The notes beneath the pieces are model-generated. The model searched no databases, was not told where the DNA came from, and worked only from the letters and a program-made list of their open reading frames with translations. Source: Natronorubrum sulfidifaciens JCM 14089 (lineage in GTDB: Archaea; Halobacteriota; Halobacteria; Halobacteriales; Natrialbaceae). Taken from it: a stretch of DNA of 64,000 nucleotides. The translations under genes and the position numbers were made by a program. How positions within the stretch are numbered: the stretch's first letter is position 1; each line of letters opens with the position of its first letter. Below, one piece after another: positions 25,811 through 35,198 of this stretch. The stretch spans positions 65,650 through 129,649 of the forward strand of contig NZ_AOHX01000039.1 of NCBI RefSeq assembly GCF_000337735.1, read 5' to 3'.

Positions 25811-26151
25811 CGGTTATGTAGAGACAGTCGCCGGAGAGGGTTAAATACTGTGAGCGCTCCCAGCCACCCGAACCCGTCGTCTCCCAAGTGCCGAATCGGC
25901 GTTACACTCCTTCAAATACCTAATATCGGCTTATTAGCTGTGTAGGAACGGCCGTCAGATCGTGTCACGTGTCACGAACGGTCCAAGACGGCTGACTGTC
26001 ATCTCTAGTCCACGGGCACCGACCGCGCGAGTGTCGACTCTCGGGGTGTTGGTTTCGAGACGAAACTGGTCTGGTGGCCGAGCGGACAGACGGCGACCAC
26101 GGGTGCGCCGCGAGCACAACTGTTACCGGCCTTCGGTCCGTCTCGCGACCA
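25811..26151. other. Promoter-bearing intergenic region between tfb and a divergent gene
   Basis: About 340 bases. It contains the tfb TATA box, another A/T-rich patch (25912-25940, CTTCAAATACCTAATATCGG and TTATTAGC) with no gene placed to use it, and a direct repeat of CGTGTCA near 25964-25978. No convincing short gene. Confidence 0.5.
25841..25849 (-). promoter_or_regulatory. TATA box of tfb
   Basis: On the minus strand AGTATTTAA, centred 35 bases before the ATG, giving a leader of only a few bases. Confidence 0.6.
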
Positions 26152-26883
26152 ATGGCCGATGGAGTTGACACTGCAGTCGACGAGCTTGGCGATGTCGCCG
26201 AACGACGGAACGAACTCGCAGCCCGCGTGCGAACACACGCGGGAACGATCGCTCGAGAGCTCGCCGTCTTCGAAGGTGGCGACTACGGACAGCAGACGTT
26301 CGAGACCGATGACGGCAGCTGGACGCTCAAATACGAGGCCGGCGATGTCCAGTATCTCCGATACGACCCGAACTCGGGCTCTGCGGTCTACGTCGTCTCG
26401 AGCAAGCAGCCACCGGACCCGGAGGACCTCGAGAGAGCGATGGCCGACTACGAGGCGTTCGTCGTGGCCTACAACGAGTACGCCCGATCCGCTGCCGGAC
26501 TGCTCGAGGACGTCCCCGACGAGTTCCCCGCCGTCGAGTCGACAGCCGAACTGGTCGCCGAGCGCGACCGGATCGTTGACCGGATTCGGGACGTCGGAGA
26601 TGCGATGGCGAGCGAGCTCTATCGGTTCGAAGGCGAGTACGGCACGTACGCGACGACGGTGTCGGGAACCCGCTGGGAGCTCAAGTGGGACGGCGATATC
26701 GCTGCCTATCTCCGAGTCGGTGGCTCGGACGGCGTCTACTTACTCTCACAGTACAGCCCGCCGGCTGCCACCGACGTACGTCGGTTCGCTGGTGACGTGG
26801 TCGCGTTCGTCGAGGCGTTCAACGACCACGTCGACGACCTCGAGGCGGACCTCTCTCACGTGTCATTCGACGACCATACATAA
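26152..26883 (+). CDS. Internally duplicated acidic protein, unknown function
   Basis: A 243-residue soluble protein with two tandem copies of one ~100-residue domain. Copy 1 (about 25-135) and copy 2 (about 142-235) align through ARELAVFEGGDYG / ASELYRFEGEYG, WTLKYEAGDVQYLRY / WELKWDGDIAAYLRV, VYVVSSKQPP / VYLLSQYSPP and EAFVVAYNEY / VAFVEAFNDH. Each copy looks like helix, beta-sheet, helix. I recognise no known family. The ATG at 26152 is preferred; a frame start 78 bases earlier lacks the domain. It is divergent from tfb and followed by the DUF4397 gene after 155 bases. Confidence 0.8.
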   Translation: MADGVDTAVDELGDVAERRNELAARVRTHAGTIARELAVFEGGDYGQQTFETDDGSWTLKYEAGDVQYLRYDPNSGSAVYVVSSKQPPDPEDLERAMADYEAFVVAYNEYARSAAGLLEDVPDEFPAVESTAELVAERDRIVDRIRDVGDAMASELYRFEGEYGTYATTVSGTRWELKWDGDIAAYLRVGGSDGVYLLSQYSPPAATDVRRFAGDVVAFVEAFNDHVDDLEADLSHVSFDDHT

Positions 26884-27038
26884 ACGGCGCGGCTGTTCGA
26901 TGACCATACGCGGGTGTAGGGTAGCGTTACGATCTGTTATGGGCGTTCTACACTGCGACGACCCGAGTAAACGAGAGGACAATCAGGGCAACTGACTGAG
27001 CTGTTTTTCGGTGTTTGGCTCCCCGTTCGATTCGTAGC

Positions 27039-28484
27039 ATGACGCTATCACGACGCTCAACAATCAAGGCGATCGGTGTTATTGGCGCGGGAGCAACGCT
27101 CAGTGGGACAGCACTGGCCGTCAGCGAGCACGAGGACGACGAACGGGACCCCGAGGAGATGCCCGAGGACGAAGATGTCGGCGCGCTTCGCGTCGGTCAC
27201 TTCTCGCCGGATGCGCCCAACGTCGACGTGTTGATCGACGGCGAACAGATCCTCGCGGACGTCGCATACGATGAGCTCTCGCCGTATCTCGAAGTCGCAC
27301 CCGGAACGTACACGGTAACGATTACGGCGGCCGGCGATCCGGAGGCCGTCGTCTACGAGGAATCCGTCTCGGTCGATGCCGAGTACTATACGGCTGCCGC
27401 AATCGGCGAACTCGAGGGCGACGAGAACGGCGACGAGACTGCTCTCGACGAGAACGGCAACGGTTACGAGAACGGCGACGAGACCGCCCTCGACGAGAAC
27501 GGCAACGGCTACGAGAACGGCGACGAGTACGACGACGAGGTCAGCGACTGCGAAACGGGTAACGGCTACGACGACGAGCCGAACGGCGACGAATACGACG
27601 GCGCTGACGACGAGACGGCTGCCGAAACGGAGCCAGCAGACGACGCCGACGAGATGGACGAACCTCTCGAAACCGGGACGTTCGATGTCTTGTTGCTCGT
27701 GGATGCCAGTCCGGACGACGTCGAAGAGGGAACCTCACAGGTTCGAGTCGTCCACGCATCGCCCGACGCGCCGACCGTGGACGTGCGTAACGCGGCAGAT
27801 GGGGCACCACTCTTCGAGGACGTCTCGTTCGGCGAGCCATCCGGCTACCTGCCGCTCGAGCCCGGATCGTACACCGTCGACATCGCGCCGGCCGAAGCAG
27901 ACGACGCCGAGGCTGATGAGACCGGCGTCGACGACGCGGGCGTCGACGACACTGAAGCCGACGAGACGGAGGCTGCGGACACAGCCACAGACGAGGACGG
28001 CGTCGACGACGCCGAACAGACCGACGCGGTCGCCTCGGCCGATCTCGAGCTCGAGGAGAACACGGCGTACACGGCGTACGCGATCGGCTACCTCGAGGAC
28101 GCGGCTGCCGATGCGGACGAGCCAGTGACTGACGAGGAGGACGGGCTCGCTGCTGAGGATGAGATGGGCGACGACGACGAGATGTCCACCGATGACACTG
28201 AGATGGACGACGACGAGATGGGCGAAGACGACGAGGTTGGCGAGGACGAGCGACCGTTTACCGTCCGTGTCGCTGTCGACGGCATGATGGCCGACGACGA
28301 GCCGGAACTGGAGGAAGACGTCGGTGTGGACGACGAACCGGACGATGAACCCGGCGTGGACGACGAACCCGACCTCGAGGACGAAGCGGACGAACCGGTG
28401 GACGACACCGAGCCGACAGACGAGTCAGCTGAAGACGACATGACCGACGACGCGAGTGACGAGCCGGTCGCGGCTGACGACTAA
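27039..28484 (+). CDS. Exported DUF4397-domain protein with acidic repeats
   Basis: A 481-residue secreted protein. The N-terminus SRRSTIKAIGVIGAGATLSGTALA is a Tat signal with twin Arg. Two DUF4397 domains are visible: about 50-130 (LRVGHFSPDAPNVDVLIDG, APGTYTVTITAAG) and about 235-355 (VRVVHASPDAPTVDVRNAAD, EPGSYTVDIAPAE). They are separated by an acidic repeat region (ENGDETALDENGNGY twice), the second domain is interrupted by an acidic insert, and a ~130-residue acidic tail follows (DDE, MDDDEMG). DUF4397 is a surface beta-sandwich of unknown role. The repeats probably expand and contract. Confidence 0.88.
   Translation: MTLSRRSTIKAIGVIGAGATLSGTALAVSEHEDDERDPEEMPEDEDVGALRVGHFSPDAPNVDVLIDGEQILADVAYDELSPYLEVAPGTYTVTITAAGDPEAVVYEESVSVDAEYYTAAAIGELEGDENGDETALDENGNGYENGDETALDENGNGYENGDEYDDEVSDCETGNGYDDEPNGDEYDGADDETAAETEPADDADEMDEPLETGTFDVLLLVDASPDDVEEGTSQVRVVHASPDAPTVDVRNAADGAPLFEDVSFGEPSGYLPLEPGSYTVDIAPAEADDAEADETGVDDAGVDDTEADETEAADTATDEDGVDDAEQTDAVASADLELEENTAYTAYAIGYLEDAAADADEPVTDEEDGLAAEDEMGDDDEMSTDDTEMDDDEMGEDDEVGEDERPFTVRVAVDGMMADDEPELEEDVGVDDEPDDEPGVDDEPDLEDEADEPVDDTEPTDESAEDDMTDDASDEPVAADD
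27423..27527 (+). repeat. 45-bp in-frame tandem repeat
   Basis: Two full units (27423-27467, 27468-27512) and one third of another, encoding ENGDETALDENGNGY twice, then ENGDE. Only a few third-position changes separate the units, so the duplication is recent. Confidence 0.85.
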
Positions 28485-28784
28485 TCTCGGACGGCCACGC
28501 AGAAATCAGCCACTTCGAACCGTTTTTTCGACGCGATCGGTGGCGAGTAGCCGCTGTTTTGGCTAGTGACCCACGTGACTGTCGCGTGCTCCCCAGCAGT
28601 GTCCTCTCGAACCCGGTAGCCACCGCTCAGACGGCCTGCTGTCCCGAATACGCTGTGATGGGTCGGGAATCGGCGGGCTATGCCGACAGCAGTCCGTATC
28701 TGGCACACAGGCGGTCGATCGCGCGACAGCGAGTACGCTCCGCTGGCCGAGAGCTGAAGTCGAGAACGGTCAGGAGTAGGCGTG
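28485..28784. other. Intergenic region, possible degenerate coding remnant
   Basis: Three hundred bases between two convergent genes. The minus strand has an open frame from about 28660 to 28481 with balanced composition (GGYRVRED, TVTWVTSQNSGYSPP) but no good start codon. I make no gene call here. Confidence 0.35.
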
Positions 28785-29060
28785 TTAGACGTCGACGTAC
28801 TGATCGACCCACTCCTGTCGGCGCTGGAGTTCACGTCTGCCTTTCGGCGTCAGCGCGTAGTAGTTCGTCCGCCGATCGAGTTGCCCTTTCTCGACGAGCT
28901 CTTTTTCGACGAGCGTGTCGAGATTGGGGTACAGCCGGCCATGGGTGACCGGCTGATCGATATAGTGGTTGATGTCGTCAAGAATCTCCTGCCCTGACGG
29001 ACGGTCTTTTCCTGCGATTACGTACAGCAAGTCTCGTTGGAACCCAGTTAGCTGATCCAT
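28785..29060 (-). CDS. PadR family transcriptional regulator
   Basis: A 91-residue single winged-helix domain of the PadR type: FQRDLLYVIAGKDRPSGQEILDDI, then the recognition-helix region VTHGRLYPNLDTLVEKELVEKG and the wing RRTNYYALTPKGRRELQ. It has the short PadR architecture without the long C-terminal dimerisation helix. A TATA-like CTATAACAA on the minus strand near 29102-29110 gives a leader of about 20 bases. The neighbours do not point to a target; the Nudix gene is divergent, 177 bases away. Confidence 0.9.
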   Translation of the reverse strand: MDQLTGFQRDLLYVIAGKDRPSGQEILDDINHYIDQPVTHGRLYPNLDTLVEKELVEKGQLDRRTNYYALTPKGRRELQRRQEWVDQYVDV

Positions 29061-29237
29061 GGATCACCCTCTGAGTAACGACCTTCACCGATCCGTGGCT
29101 TTGTTATAGAGCAGGTACGAACGGTCCGTCGGCCAGAACGCACCACATAGGACGGAAACCGACCGCCTTCACTGGGTTCTGCTCACACACGCCCGTATGA
29201 CACGGCGCTTTTGCCGATGACCCCCGTACGAGCCGGT

Positions 29238-29816
29238 ATGCCACCCGAAGATCCACTCGCCTGGAAAACCCTCGATCGGCAGGTAGCCTACACCTGTCCG
29301 GGCTTCGATGTCGTTAACGAGTCCGTTCAGTTGCCCGACGGCACCGAAACCGAGTACGACTATCTCTCGGAGCCGGCGAGCGTCTGCATTCTCCCCTTTA
29401 CCCCCGAGGGCGACGTCGTCTGTATCGAAGAATGGCGACAGGCCGTCTCCCGCATCAACCGTGGCCTCCCCGTCGGCGGTATCGAACCCGACGACGACGA
29501 TCTCGAGGCCGCTGCCCGTCGCGAACTCGCCGAAGAGACCGGCCACGAAGCCGGCCGTCTCGAGCCGCTGGTGACTGTCGAGCCGGCAAACGGGATCGCC
29601 GACGCCGTGTTGCATGTCTTCGTCGCCGACGGCTGTCGACCGACGGCCGACCAACAGCTGGATCACAACGAGAGCATTCGCGTGACGCCACTCGAGTTCG
29701 AGACGGTACTCGAGGCCGTCCGAAACGGCGAGATTCGGGACGGACGGGCCGTCCTCGCGATGTCGTACTATCAGCTGTTCGAGGGCGACACGCACGAGCC
29801 GGAGCGGTCGCCCTGA
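29238..29816 (+). CDS. Nudix hydrolase
   Basis: A 192-residue Nudix enzyme, probably of the ADP-ribose pyrophosphatase type. The Nudix box runs from GGIEPDDDD to [10 protein letters not shown] (about 81-103); the first Glu of the consensus is Asp, while REL-EE is intact. Upstream [13 protein letters not shown] matches the substrate-binding segment of ADPR-type members. The start is the ATG at 29238; an in-frame ATG 27 bases upstream is not preferred. The tgtA gene follows 104 bases later on the same strand. Confidence 0.87.
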   Translation: MPPEDPLAWKTLDRQVAYTCPGFDVVNESVQLPDGTETEYDYLSEPASVCILPFTPEGDVVCIEEWRQAVSRINRGLPVGGIEPDDDDLEAAARRELAEETGHEAGRLEPLVTVEPANGIADAVLHVFVADGCRPTADQQLDHNESIRVTPLEFETVLEAVRNGEIRDGRAVLAMSYYQLFEGDTHEPERSP

Positions 29817-29920
29817 GCACGGCTGCGACGGAGACGGTGGCTGTCGGCGACGTCGGCCACTCGAGTCGCTGGCAGTCGAAATCTTCACTGACTTACGTCA
29901 GACGGCCCAAGCAGCGAGCA

Positions 29921-31402
29921 ATGCGCGAGTATTTCGAACTCCGGGACACCGACGTTGGCGGTCGAATCGGCGAACTCACCGTCCCACGGGCCGGTGTCAC
30001 CGTCGAGACACCGGCGCTGTTGCCCGTTATCAATCCGAATCTGGACACGATCGCTCCCCGTCGGCTCGCCGATGAGTTCGGCGCTGAAATCCTGATCACG
30101 AACTCGTATATCATCCACGGCACGGACGACGTCCGCGAGCAGGCGCTCGAGGACGGCCTCCACGACCTGCTCGATTTCCCGGGCGCGATCATGACCGACT
30201 CGGGCTCGTTTCAGCTCTCCGAGTACGGCGAGATCGACGTCACGACCGAGGAGATCCTCGAGTTCCAACACGCGATCGGCTCCGATATCGCAACGCCGGT
30301 GGACATCCCGACGCCGCCGGACGTCTCCCGCGAGCGCGCCGAGGCGGAACTGGCGACCACACAGGACCGCCTCGAGATCGCCGACGAGATTGACACGGGC
30401 GAGATGCTCGTCAGCGCCCCCGTGCAGGGCTCGACGTATCCGGACCTCCGCGAGGCCGCGGGGCGACACGCCGACAGCACCGACCTCGACGTCTTCCCGG
30501 TCGGCGCGGTCGTCCCCCTGATGAACGACTACCGCTACGACGACATGATCGACGCCGTCGCGGCCGCCAAACGCGGACTGGGGGCCGACGCCCCCGTTCA
30601 CCTCTTCGGGGCCGGCCATCCCATGATGTTCGCCCTCGCCGCGGCGATGGGCTGTGATCTGTTCGACTCGGCCGCCTACGCCCTCTACGCTCGAGACGAT
30701 CGCTATCTCACGGTTCGAGGGACACGCCACCTCGAGGATCTGGATTACCTCCCGTGTTCGTGTCCCGTCTGCACGAGCCATTCGCCCGACGAGTTGCGCG
30801 CGCTGCCCGACGACGAACGCGAGACGGAACTCGGCGCGCACAACCTCCACGTCACCTTCGAGGAGATCCGCCGGATCAAACAGGCCATCCGCGCGGGCAA
30901 TCTGCTCGAACTCGTCGAACAGCGCGCCCGCGCCCATCCGACGATGCTTGACGGCTACCGAACCCTGCTCGACCACGCTGCCCAACTCGAGCGTGCCGAC
31001 CCCGTCTCGAAAGGATCCTTTTTCTACACCTCTCACGAGAGTGCCCGCAGACCCGAAGTCCTGCGCCACCACCAGCGTCTCGACCGACTGTCGGTCCCCG
31101 ACTCGCTGTTTCTTACCGAGGGCGACGCCGCTGGCGGCGACGAGTTCGACGACTCCTGGCGGGTCGAGCCACCGTTTGGCCCGTTCCCGCGGGCGCTCTC
31201 GAAGAGCTATCCGTTGACTGCCGAGTTGCCCGACCGAACGGATCGTGCCGCACTCGAAGCCGCCGCGGACGGTGTGGCCCGACTCGCTGCAGCGAATCCG
31301 GACGCCGAGTTGACACTGGGGCATACGGGATGGCCAGCGGGCGTCCTCGAGGCGCTCCCGGACGGCGTCGAGCGAATCGATCTGACGGCCGGTCGATCGT
31401 AA
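29921..31402 (+). CDS. tgtA: tRNA-guanine(15) transglycosylase (archaeosine synthesis)
   Basis: A 493-residue archaeal TGT that swaps G15 of tRNA for preQ0, the first step of archaeosine. The TIM-barrel includes [22 protein letters not shown] (substrate-binding Asp) and DIPTPPD with a catalytic Asp. The zinc site is CSCPVC with a later His (about 280-320). The C-terminal ~130 residues extend the barrel with [17 protein letters not shown]. No PUA domain is attached; a separate PUA protein is at 48.7 kb, and ArcS is not in the window. The frame is open far upstream but overlaps the Nudix gene; the ATG at 29921 fits. Confidence 0.95.
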   Translation: MREYFELRDTDVGGRIGELTVPRAGVTVETPALLPVINPNLDTIAPRRLADEFGAEILITNSYIIHGTDDVREQALEDGLHDLLDFPGAIMTDSGSFQLSEYGEIDVTTEEILEFQHAIGSDIATPVDIPTPPDVSRERAEAELATTQDRLEIADEIDTGEMLVSAPVQGSTYPDLREAAGRHADSTDLDVFPVGAVVPLMNDYRYDDMIDAVAAAKRGLGADAPVHLFGAGHPMMFALAAAMGCDLFDSAAYALYARDDRYLTVRGTRHLEDLDYLPCSCPVCTSHSPDELRALPDDERETELGAHNLHVTFEEIRRIKQAIRAGNLLELVEQRARAHPTMLDGYRTLLDHAAQLERADPVSKGSFFYTSHESARRPEVLRHHQRLDRLSVPDSLFLTEGDAAGGDEFDDSWRVEPPFGPFPRALSKSYPLTAELPDRTDRAALEAAADGVARLAAANPDAELTLGHTGWPAGVLEALPDGVERIDLTAGRS

Positions 31403-31459
31403 CCACACGTCACAGACAGGGTACAGCACTCCGTCTCACTGTTCGAGGTGTGAACCAAA

Positions 31460-31476
31460 CTGTATATTCCGTACAG
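31460..31476 (+). promoter_or_regulatory. TATA box of the nos operon overlapped by an inverted repeat
   Basis: CTGTA-TATTCCG-TACAG. The TATA-like TGTATATT (31461-31468) lies inside the repeat, 25-32 bases before the GTG start. A protein bound here would block TBP, so this looks like a repressor operator. Confidence 0.5.
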
Positions 31477-31492
31477 GACCTAACGCTCACCT

Positions 31493-33424
31493 GTGCTCGA
31501 TCTCTCTCCGACGAACGTCTTTTTGGGCGTCTTTCTTCTCGCCGTACTCGGTGGGCTCGGGCTGTTCGTCGTCGATGCGGGATCGACGACCCCTGACCCC
31601 GTTGCGTTCGACGACACGGTCCCCGTCGGCCTCACGCTCGAAGACGAACGTGGCCTCGACGCTGCCGTCGAACTACCGCGTTCACAGGTGTTTTACTCCC
31701 AGTATCAGTACGTCGTGGGCTACTACGGCGTCGAGACGTTCGTCGAGACCCACCGACAGACGGAACACGAACAGCGGTTCGGTCATCCACTGGTGGTGTA
31801 CGTCTCCGACTACAGCGACACCGGGATCGAGCTAACGGACGAGGGCTACCCGACGACCGATCGACAGCCCGCGTGGACCGACGCCGAAGAGGCGTGGTTC
31901 GTCGTTGACAGTGAAGCCCGAACACCGGGCGGCGAGACCGTTATTCCGTTTACGAACCGAGACGACGCGACGGCATTCGCCGAGGCACACGACGGGACCG
32001 TCTACGACTGGGAGGCCGTCCTCGAGACTTCATTCGAGCGTGACGACGCGACGGTCGCCCGCGACCGCGTCGACGACGACCAACAGCGTGCGGACGACCG
32101 TATCGATGCCACTGCAGCGTACTCCGAACGACCGACATCGGTCGTCGTCGGCGAGGACGCAGACACCGTCCAAGAGGCCATCGACGCCGCACCGGCGAAC
32201 ACGACGGTCGTCGTCCCGGACGGAACGTACGCGGAGACGATCGAGATCGATCGACCGATCACGCTGACCGGCGAGGGCACCGCGACGCTTGACGGCGGCG
32301 GAAACGGCACGGTCGTCACGGTCACCGCCGAGCGAGTCGCCCTCGAGAACCTCGAACTCACTGGCGTCGGGGACGTCACGAGACAGGGCGAGGACCTGCC
32401 TGTCGAGATCGATGAGGATGAGTGGGATTCGACGTTTACGCAGTACTACGCCGGTACGGATGCCGGAATCGCAGCCTACACCGCCGATGAACTTCTCATT
32501 CGGGATATCCACATCGAAACGCCCGCGAGCGGGGTGATCGCCTACGACAGCACCGACGCCGTCGCTCAGAACATCACGGTCGACGGTCCCGATGATCCCA
32601 CCGACGGACTCGCCGGCATGTTGCTGTTTCAGTCGCCAAGCGTGATCGAGGACTCGACGTATCAGGGCGGGCAAAACGGGATCTACCTCTACCGCTCTCC
32701 GTCCACGGTCGTTCGGTCGAGTTCGTTCGATGGCCACCGACTGGGAATCCATCTGATGCATACGGATGATACCCTCATGACGGACAACGACCTGCAAAAT
32801 CAACACAGCGCCGGTATCTACGTCATGACGGGGCCCGAGCGAAACGCGATCGTCGGCAACACGATCACCGAGTCGGCAATCGGGATCAGCGTCGGCGGCA
32901 GCGATACGTACATCGCCGACAACCTCGTCGCCGACTCCGAACTCGGCATGCGTATCGATACGACCACATCGATCTACGAAGCAAACGTGTTCGCCGGCAA
33001 CGATGTCGGCGCAGACATCTCCGCCATGTTGCCGACGAACCGCGTCGTCGGCAACGACTTCGTCGCCAACGGCGACCATGCAAGCGCAACGTCGGGGCCG
33101 CTTCGGATCTGGAGTCAGGACGGCGTCGGCAACTACTGGCAGGGCGCGGCGACCATCGCCGACGACGGCCATGCTGATCTCTCGTATTCGCCGACCAACG
33201 ACATCGACAAGCGACTCCACCTGACCGACGGCGTCCAGACACTCACTCGAGCACCGGCACTCCGGGCCCTTGCTGGCCTCGAGGGATCGGTGCCCGGGAT
33301 GCGGACTGGCAGTATCGTCGATCAGACACCGACCTGCGAACCGAACAACCCCGACCTGCTCGACCGAACGGCGTGGGCCGATCAGGCCTGGACTTGTTAT
33401 GAAACGACATACCACGAGCCATGA
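31493..33424 (+). CDS. nosD: NosD-like copper-site maturation protein with N-terminal NosL-like domain
   Basis: A 643-residue protein starting at GTG 31493. Residues 8-27 form a signal anchor. Residues ~45-185 resemble NosL: WFVVDSEARTPGG then IPFTNRDDATAF, matching LPFSDADEAESF of the separate NosL in this window, each followed by a VYD motif. From ~205 onward there is a right-handed beta-helix (NosD/CASH repeats: VVPDGTYAETIEI, NGIYLYRSPSTVV, GIHLMHTDDTLMTDN, GIYVMTGPERNAIVGN). NosD proteins help assemble the copper centres of nitrous oxide reductase. The stop overlaps the nosF start (ATGA). The fusion is uncommon outside haloarchaea as far as I recall. Confidence 0.88.
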   Translation: MLDLSPTNVFLGVFLLAVLGGLGLFVVDAGSTTPDPVAFDDTVPVGLTLEDERGLDAAVELPRSQVFYSQYQYVVGYYGVETFVETHRQTEHEQRFGHPLVVYVSDYSDTGIELTDEGYPTTDRQPAWTDAEEAWFVVDSEARTPGGETVIPFTNRDDATAFAEAHDGTVYDWEAVLETSFERDDATVARDRVDDDQQRADDRIDATAAYSERPTSVVVGEDADTVQEAIDAAPANTTVVVPDGTYAETIEIDRPITLTGEGTATLDGGGNGTVVTVTAERVALENLELTGVGDVTRQGEDLPVEIDEDEWDSTFTQYYAGTDAGIAAYTADELLIRDIHIETPASGVIAYDSTDAVAQNITVDGPDDPTDGLAGMLLFQSPSVIEDSTYQGGQNGIYLYRSPSTVVRSSSFDGHRLGIHLMHTDDTLMTDNDLQNQHSAGIYVMTGPERNAIVGNTITESAIGISVGGSDTYIADNLVADSELGMRIDTTTSIYEANVFAGNDVGADISAMLPTNRVVGNDFVANGDHASATSGPLRIWSQDGVGNYWQGAATIADDGHADLSYSPTNDIDKRLHLTDGVQTLTRAPALRALAGLEGSVPGMRTGSIVDQTPTCEPNNPDLLDRTAWADQAWTCYETTYHEP

Positions 33425-34158
33425 CTGACGACACAGCGATACTCGAGGCGACTGGCATCGACCACGACTACGGAACGGTCTCCGTGCTTCAGGACGTCTC
33501 AGCGACCATCCAGAGCGGAGCCGTCACCGCACTTATTGGCCCGAACGGCTCTGGCAAGACGACGTTTATTCGTGGCCTTGCCGGCCTTCACGAGCCGACG
33601 GGTGGCGAGTTCACGTATCACGGCCCCGACACGGCACGGCAGATCGGCTATCTTCCCCAGCACCCGTCGTTTCGACCCGGCTTCACCGTCATCGAAACGC
33701 TGCAGTTTTACACTGCACTCGTCGGCGCAGATGAGGCGGATGCGATGGGGTATCTCGAGCGCGTCGGTCTCGCAGACGCGGCTGACCGCCCCGTTGAGGC
33801 GCTTTCGGGCGGAATGACGCGGCTGCTCGGAATCGCACAAGCGACGGTCGGCGATCCGCCGGTCGTCATCCTCGACGAACCCGGCAGCGGACTCGATCCG
33901 GGAATGAGTATGCACGTCTTCGATATCGCGGCGGATCTGGCCGACGACGGGATCGCAGTCTTGCTGAGCTCACACTATCTGGAACTCGTCGAACGAGTCG
34001 CAGACCACGTGTTGGTCCTCTCGAACGGCCAACTCGTCGAGCAGGGCTCGATCGAACAGCTCCACTCGAAGTTGGATGCCGACTCGCTGCGATCGGTCTA
34101 CGAGACCGCGGTCGGCGGCGATCTCAGCACGGTCCACGTACAGGGTGAGCGCGCATGA
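33421..34158 (+). CDS. nosF: ABC transporter ATP-binding protein (NosF-like)
   Basis: A 245-residue ABC ATPase. Walker A GPNGSGKTT (about 39-47), the Q-loop region GYLPQHPSF, the signature LSGGMTRLLGIA, Walker B VVILDEPGSGLDP, and the switch His in LLSSHYLELVE are all present. It is the energising subunit for the neighbouring permease. The position between nosD and a NosY-type permease, with ATGA overlaps at both ends, supports NosF, which is proposed to move a sulfur species or copper-related factor needed for the Cu site. By sequence alone a generic ABC-2 ATPase is possible. Confidence 0.88.
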   Translation: MTDDTAILEATGIDHDYGTVSVLQDVSATIQSGAVTALIGPNGSGKTTFIRGLAGLHEPTGGEFTYHGPDTARQIGYLPQHPSFRPGFTVIETLQFYTALVGADEADAMGYLERVGLADAADRPVEALSGGMTRLLGIAQATVGDPPVVILDEPGSGLDPGMSMHVFDIAADLADDGIAVLLSSHYLELVERVADHVLVLSNGQLVEQGSIEQLHSKLDADSLRSVYETAVGGDLSTVHVQGERA

Positions 34159-35051
34159 GCGGCGACGTTCAATCGACGACCACCGGCACGGCTGTTCAAG
34201 ACGGCGAGACGGGTGGCGAACACGCCCACCCAACGGCACCCGGCTCGAGCCAACTCTTCAAGACGATCGTCGGCCGCGAGCTTCGGACGATCGCTCGGAC
34301 GCGGATGTTCTTCGTGCTCGGGATCGCGTTCGCCGCCGTCTTGCTGGGGGTCGCCTGGGTCGGCGGCAGCGTCGAGGCCGGCTACGTCCCGACCGTCGTC
34401 GACCTGCTTACCCCACTCGAGTTAGTCGTCCCGGTCGTCGCCATCGCCTTCGGCTACCGGGCGATCCTCGGCGACGAACAGCGCGGCGAACTCGACGTCC
34501 TCGAGACGTATCCCGTCTCGAACCGCGAGATCGTACTGGGCGTCTACGCCGGGAGGGCGGTCGGCCTGCTGACCACGATCATCGTGCCGCTTGTGATCGT
34601 TGCGGCCATGGTCGTGGTGTTCGAAGACGACGGACTCTCGATCTACGCGACACACTCCGGTGCCGACTCGCCGATCCTGTTCGGTCGATTTATTGTCCTG
34701 ACGCTGCTGTTCGCGCTGACGATTCTCGCCGTTGCGATCGCGATCTCGGCGCTCGTCAGCGGCACCCGGAGTGCGCTGGCGCTTTCGGCCGTTGCCCTCG
34801 TCGGGCTGGTGATCGGGCTGGACCTGCTGTTGGTCTATGGGTTCTCGATCGGGTTGATCGGTGACTCGGCGTTGATCCAGTCGCTCGCGATCAGTCCACT
34901 CAGCGCCTATCGCGGGCTCGTCTTCGAGAGCGTCGTTGTCGTCGCGGCGGGGACCGGGCCGGCGGTCGCCTCACCGATCGCGAGCATCGTCGGTCTCGTC
35001 GTCTGGCTCGCAGCGTCGCTCGGTATTGCGACGTGGGCGATCGGTCGGTAG
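34155..35051 (+). CDS. nosY: ABC transporter permease (NosY-like)
   Basis: A 298-residue membrane protein. About 35 cytoplasmic residues (GSSQLFKTIVGRELRTIARTRMFF) lead into six hydrophobic segments, with the conserved cytoplasmic loop ILGDEQRGELDVLETYPVSNREIVLG between helices 2 and 3, typical of ABC-2/NosY permeases. It is coupled to nosF by ATGA. Together NosF and NosY would form the transporter acting with NosD. The next gene, nosL, is convergent, 147 bases away. Confidence 0.88.
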   Translation: MSGDVQSTTTGTAVQDGETGGEHAHPTAPGSSQLFKTIVGRELRTIARTRMFFVLGIAFAAVLLGVAWVGGSVEAGYVPTVVDLLTPLELVVPVVAIAFGYRAILGDEQRGELDVLETYPVSNREIVLGVYAGRAVGLLTTIIVPLVIVAAMVVVFEDDGLSIYATHSGADSPILFGRFIVLTLLFALTILAVAIAISALVSGTRSALALSAVALVGLVIGLDLLLVYGFSIGLIGDSALIQSLAISPLSAYRGLVFESVVVVAAGTGPAVASPIASIVGLVVWLAASLGIATWAIGR

Positions 35052-35198
35052 CGACCGAGCGCCCTCAAACTGACAATTGTAGACGAGTTGGGCTCAGTAT
35101 ACCTCGAGTGAACGACTCCATCCTACTCACTCGCGGCTATCGCTGCTCGTTCGTTGAGGAAGGGAAACTCTGTTTATTGGTGAAAATAGCGACAGCGA

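Noticed and set aside
27400..27540. CRISPR-like repetition
   Set aside because: The repeat is in frame, tandem without spacers, and codes for a low-complexity protein segment.
31603..35051. Complete denitrification island
   Set aside because: Only accessory genes (nosD, F, Y, L) are present; no nosZ, nir or nor gene is found in the window.
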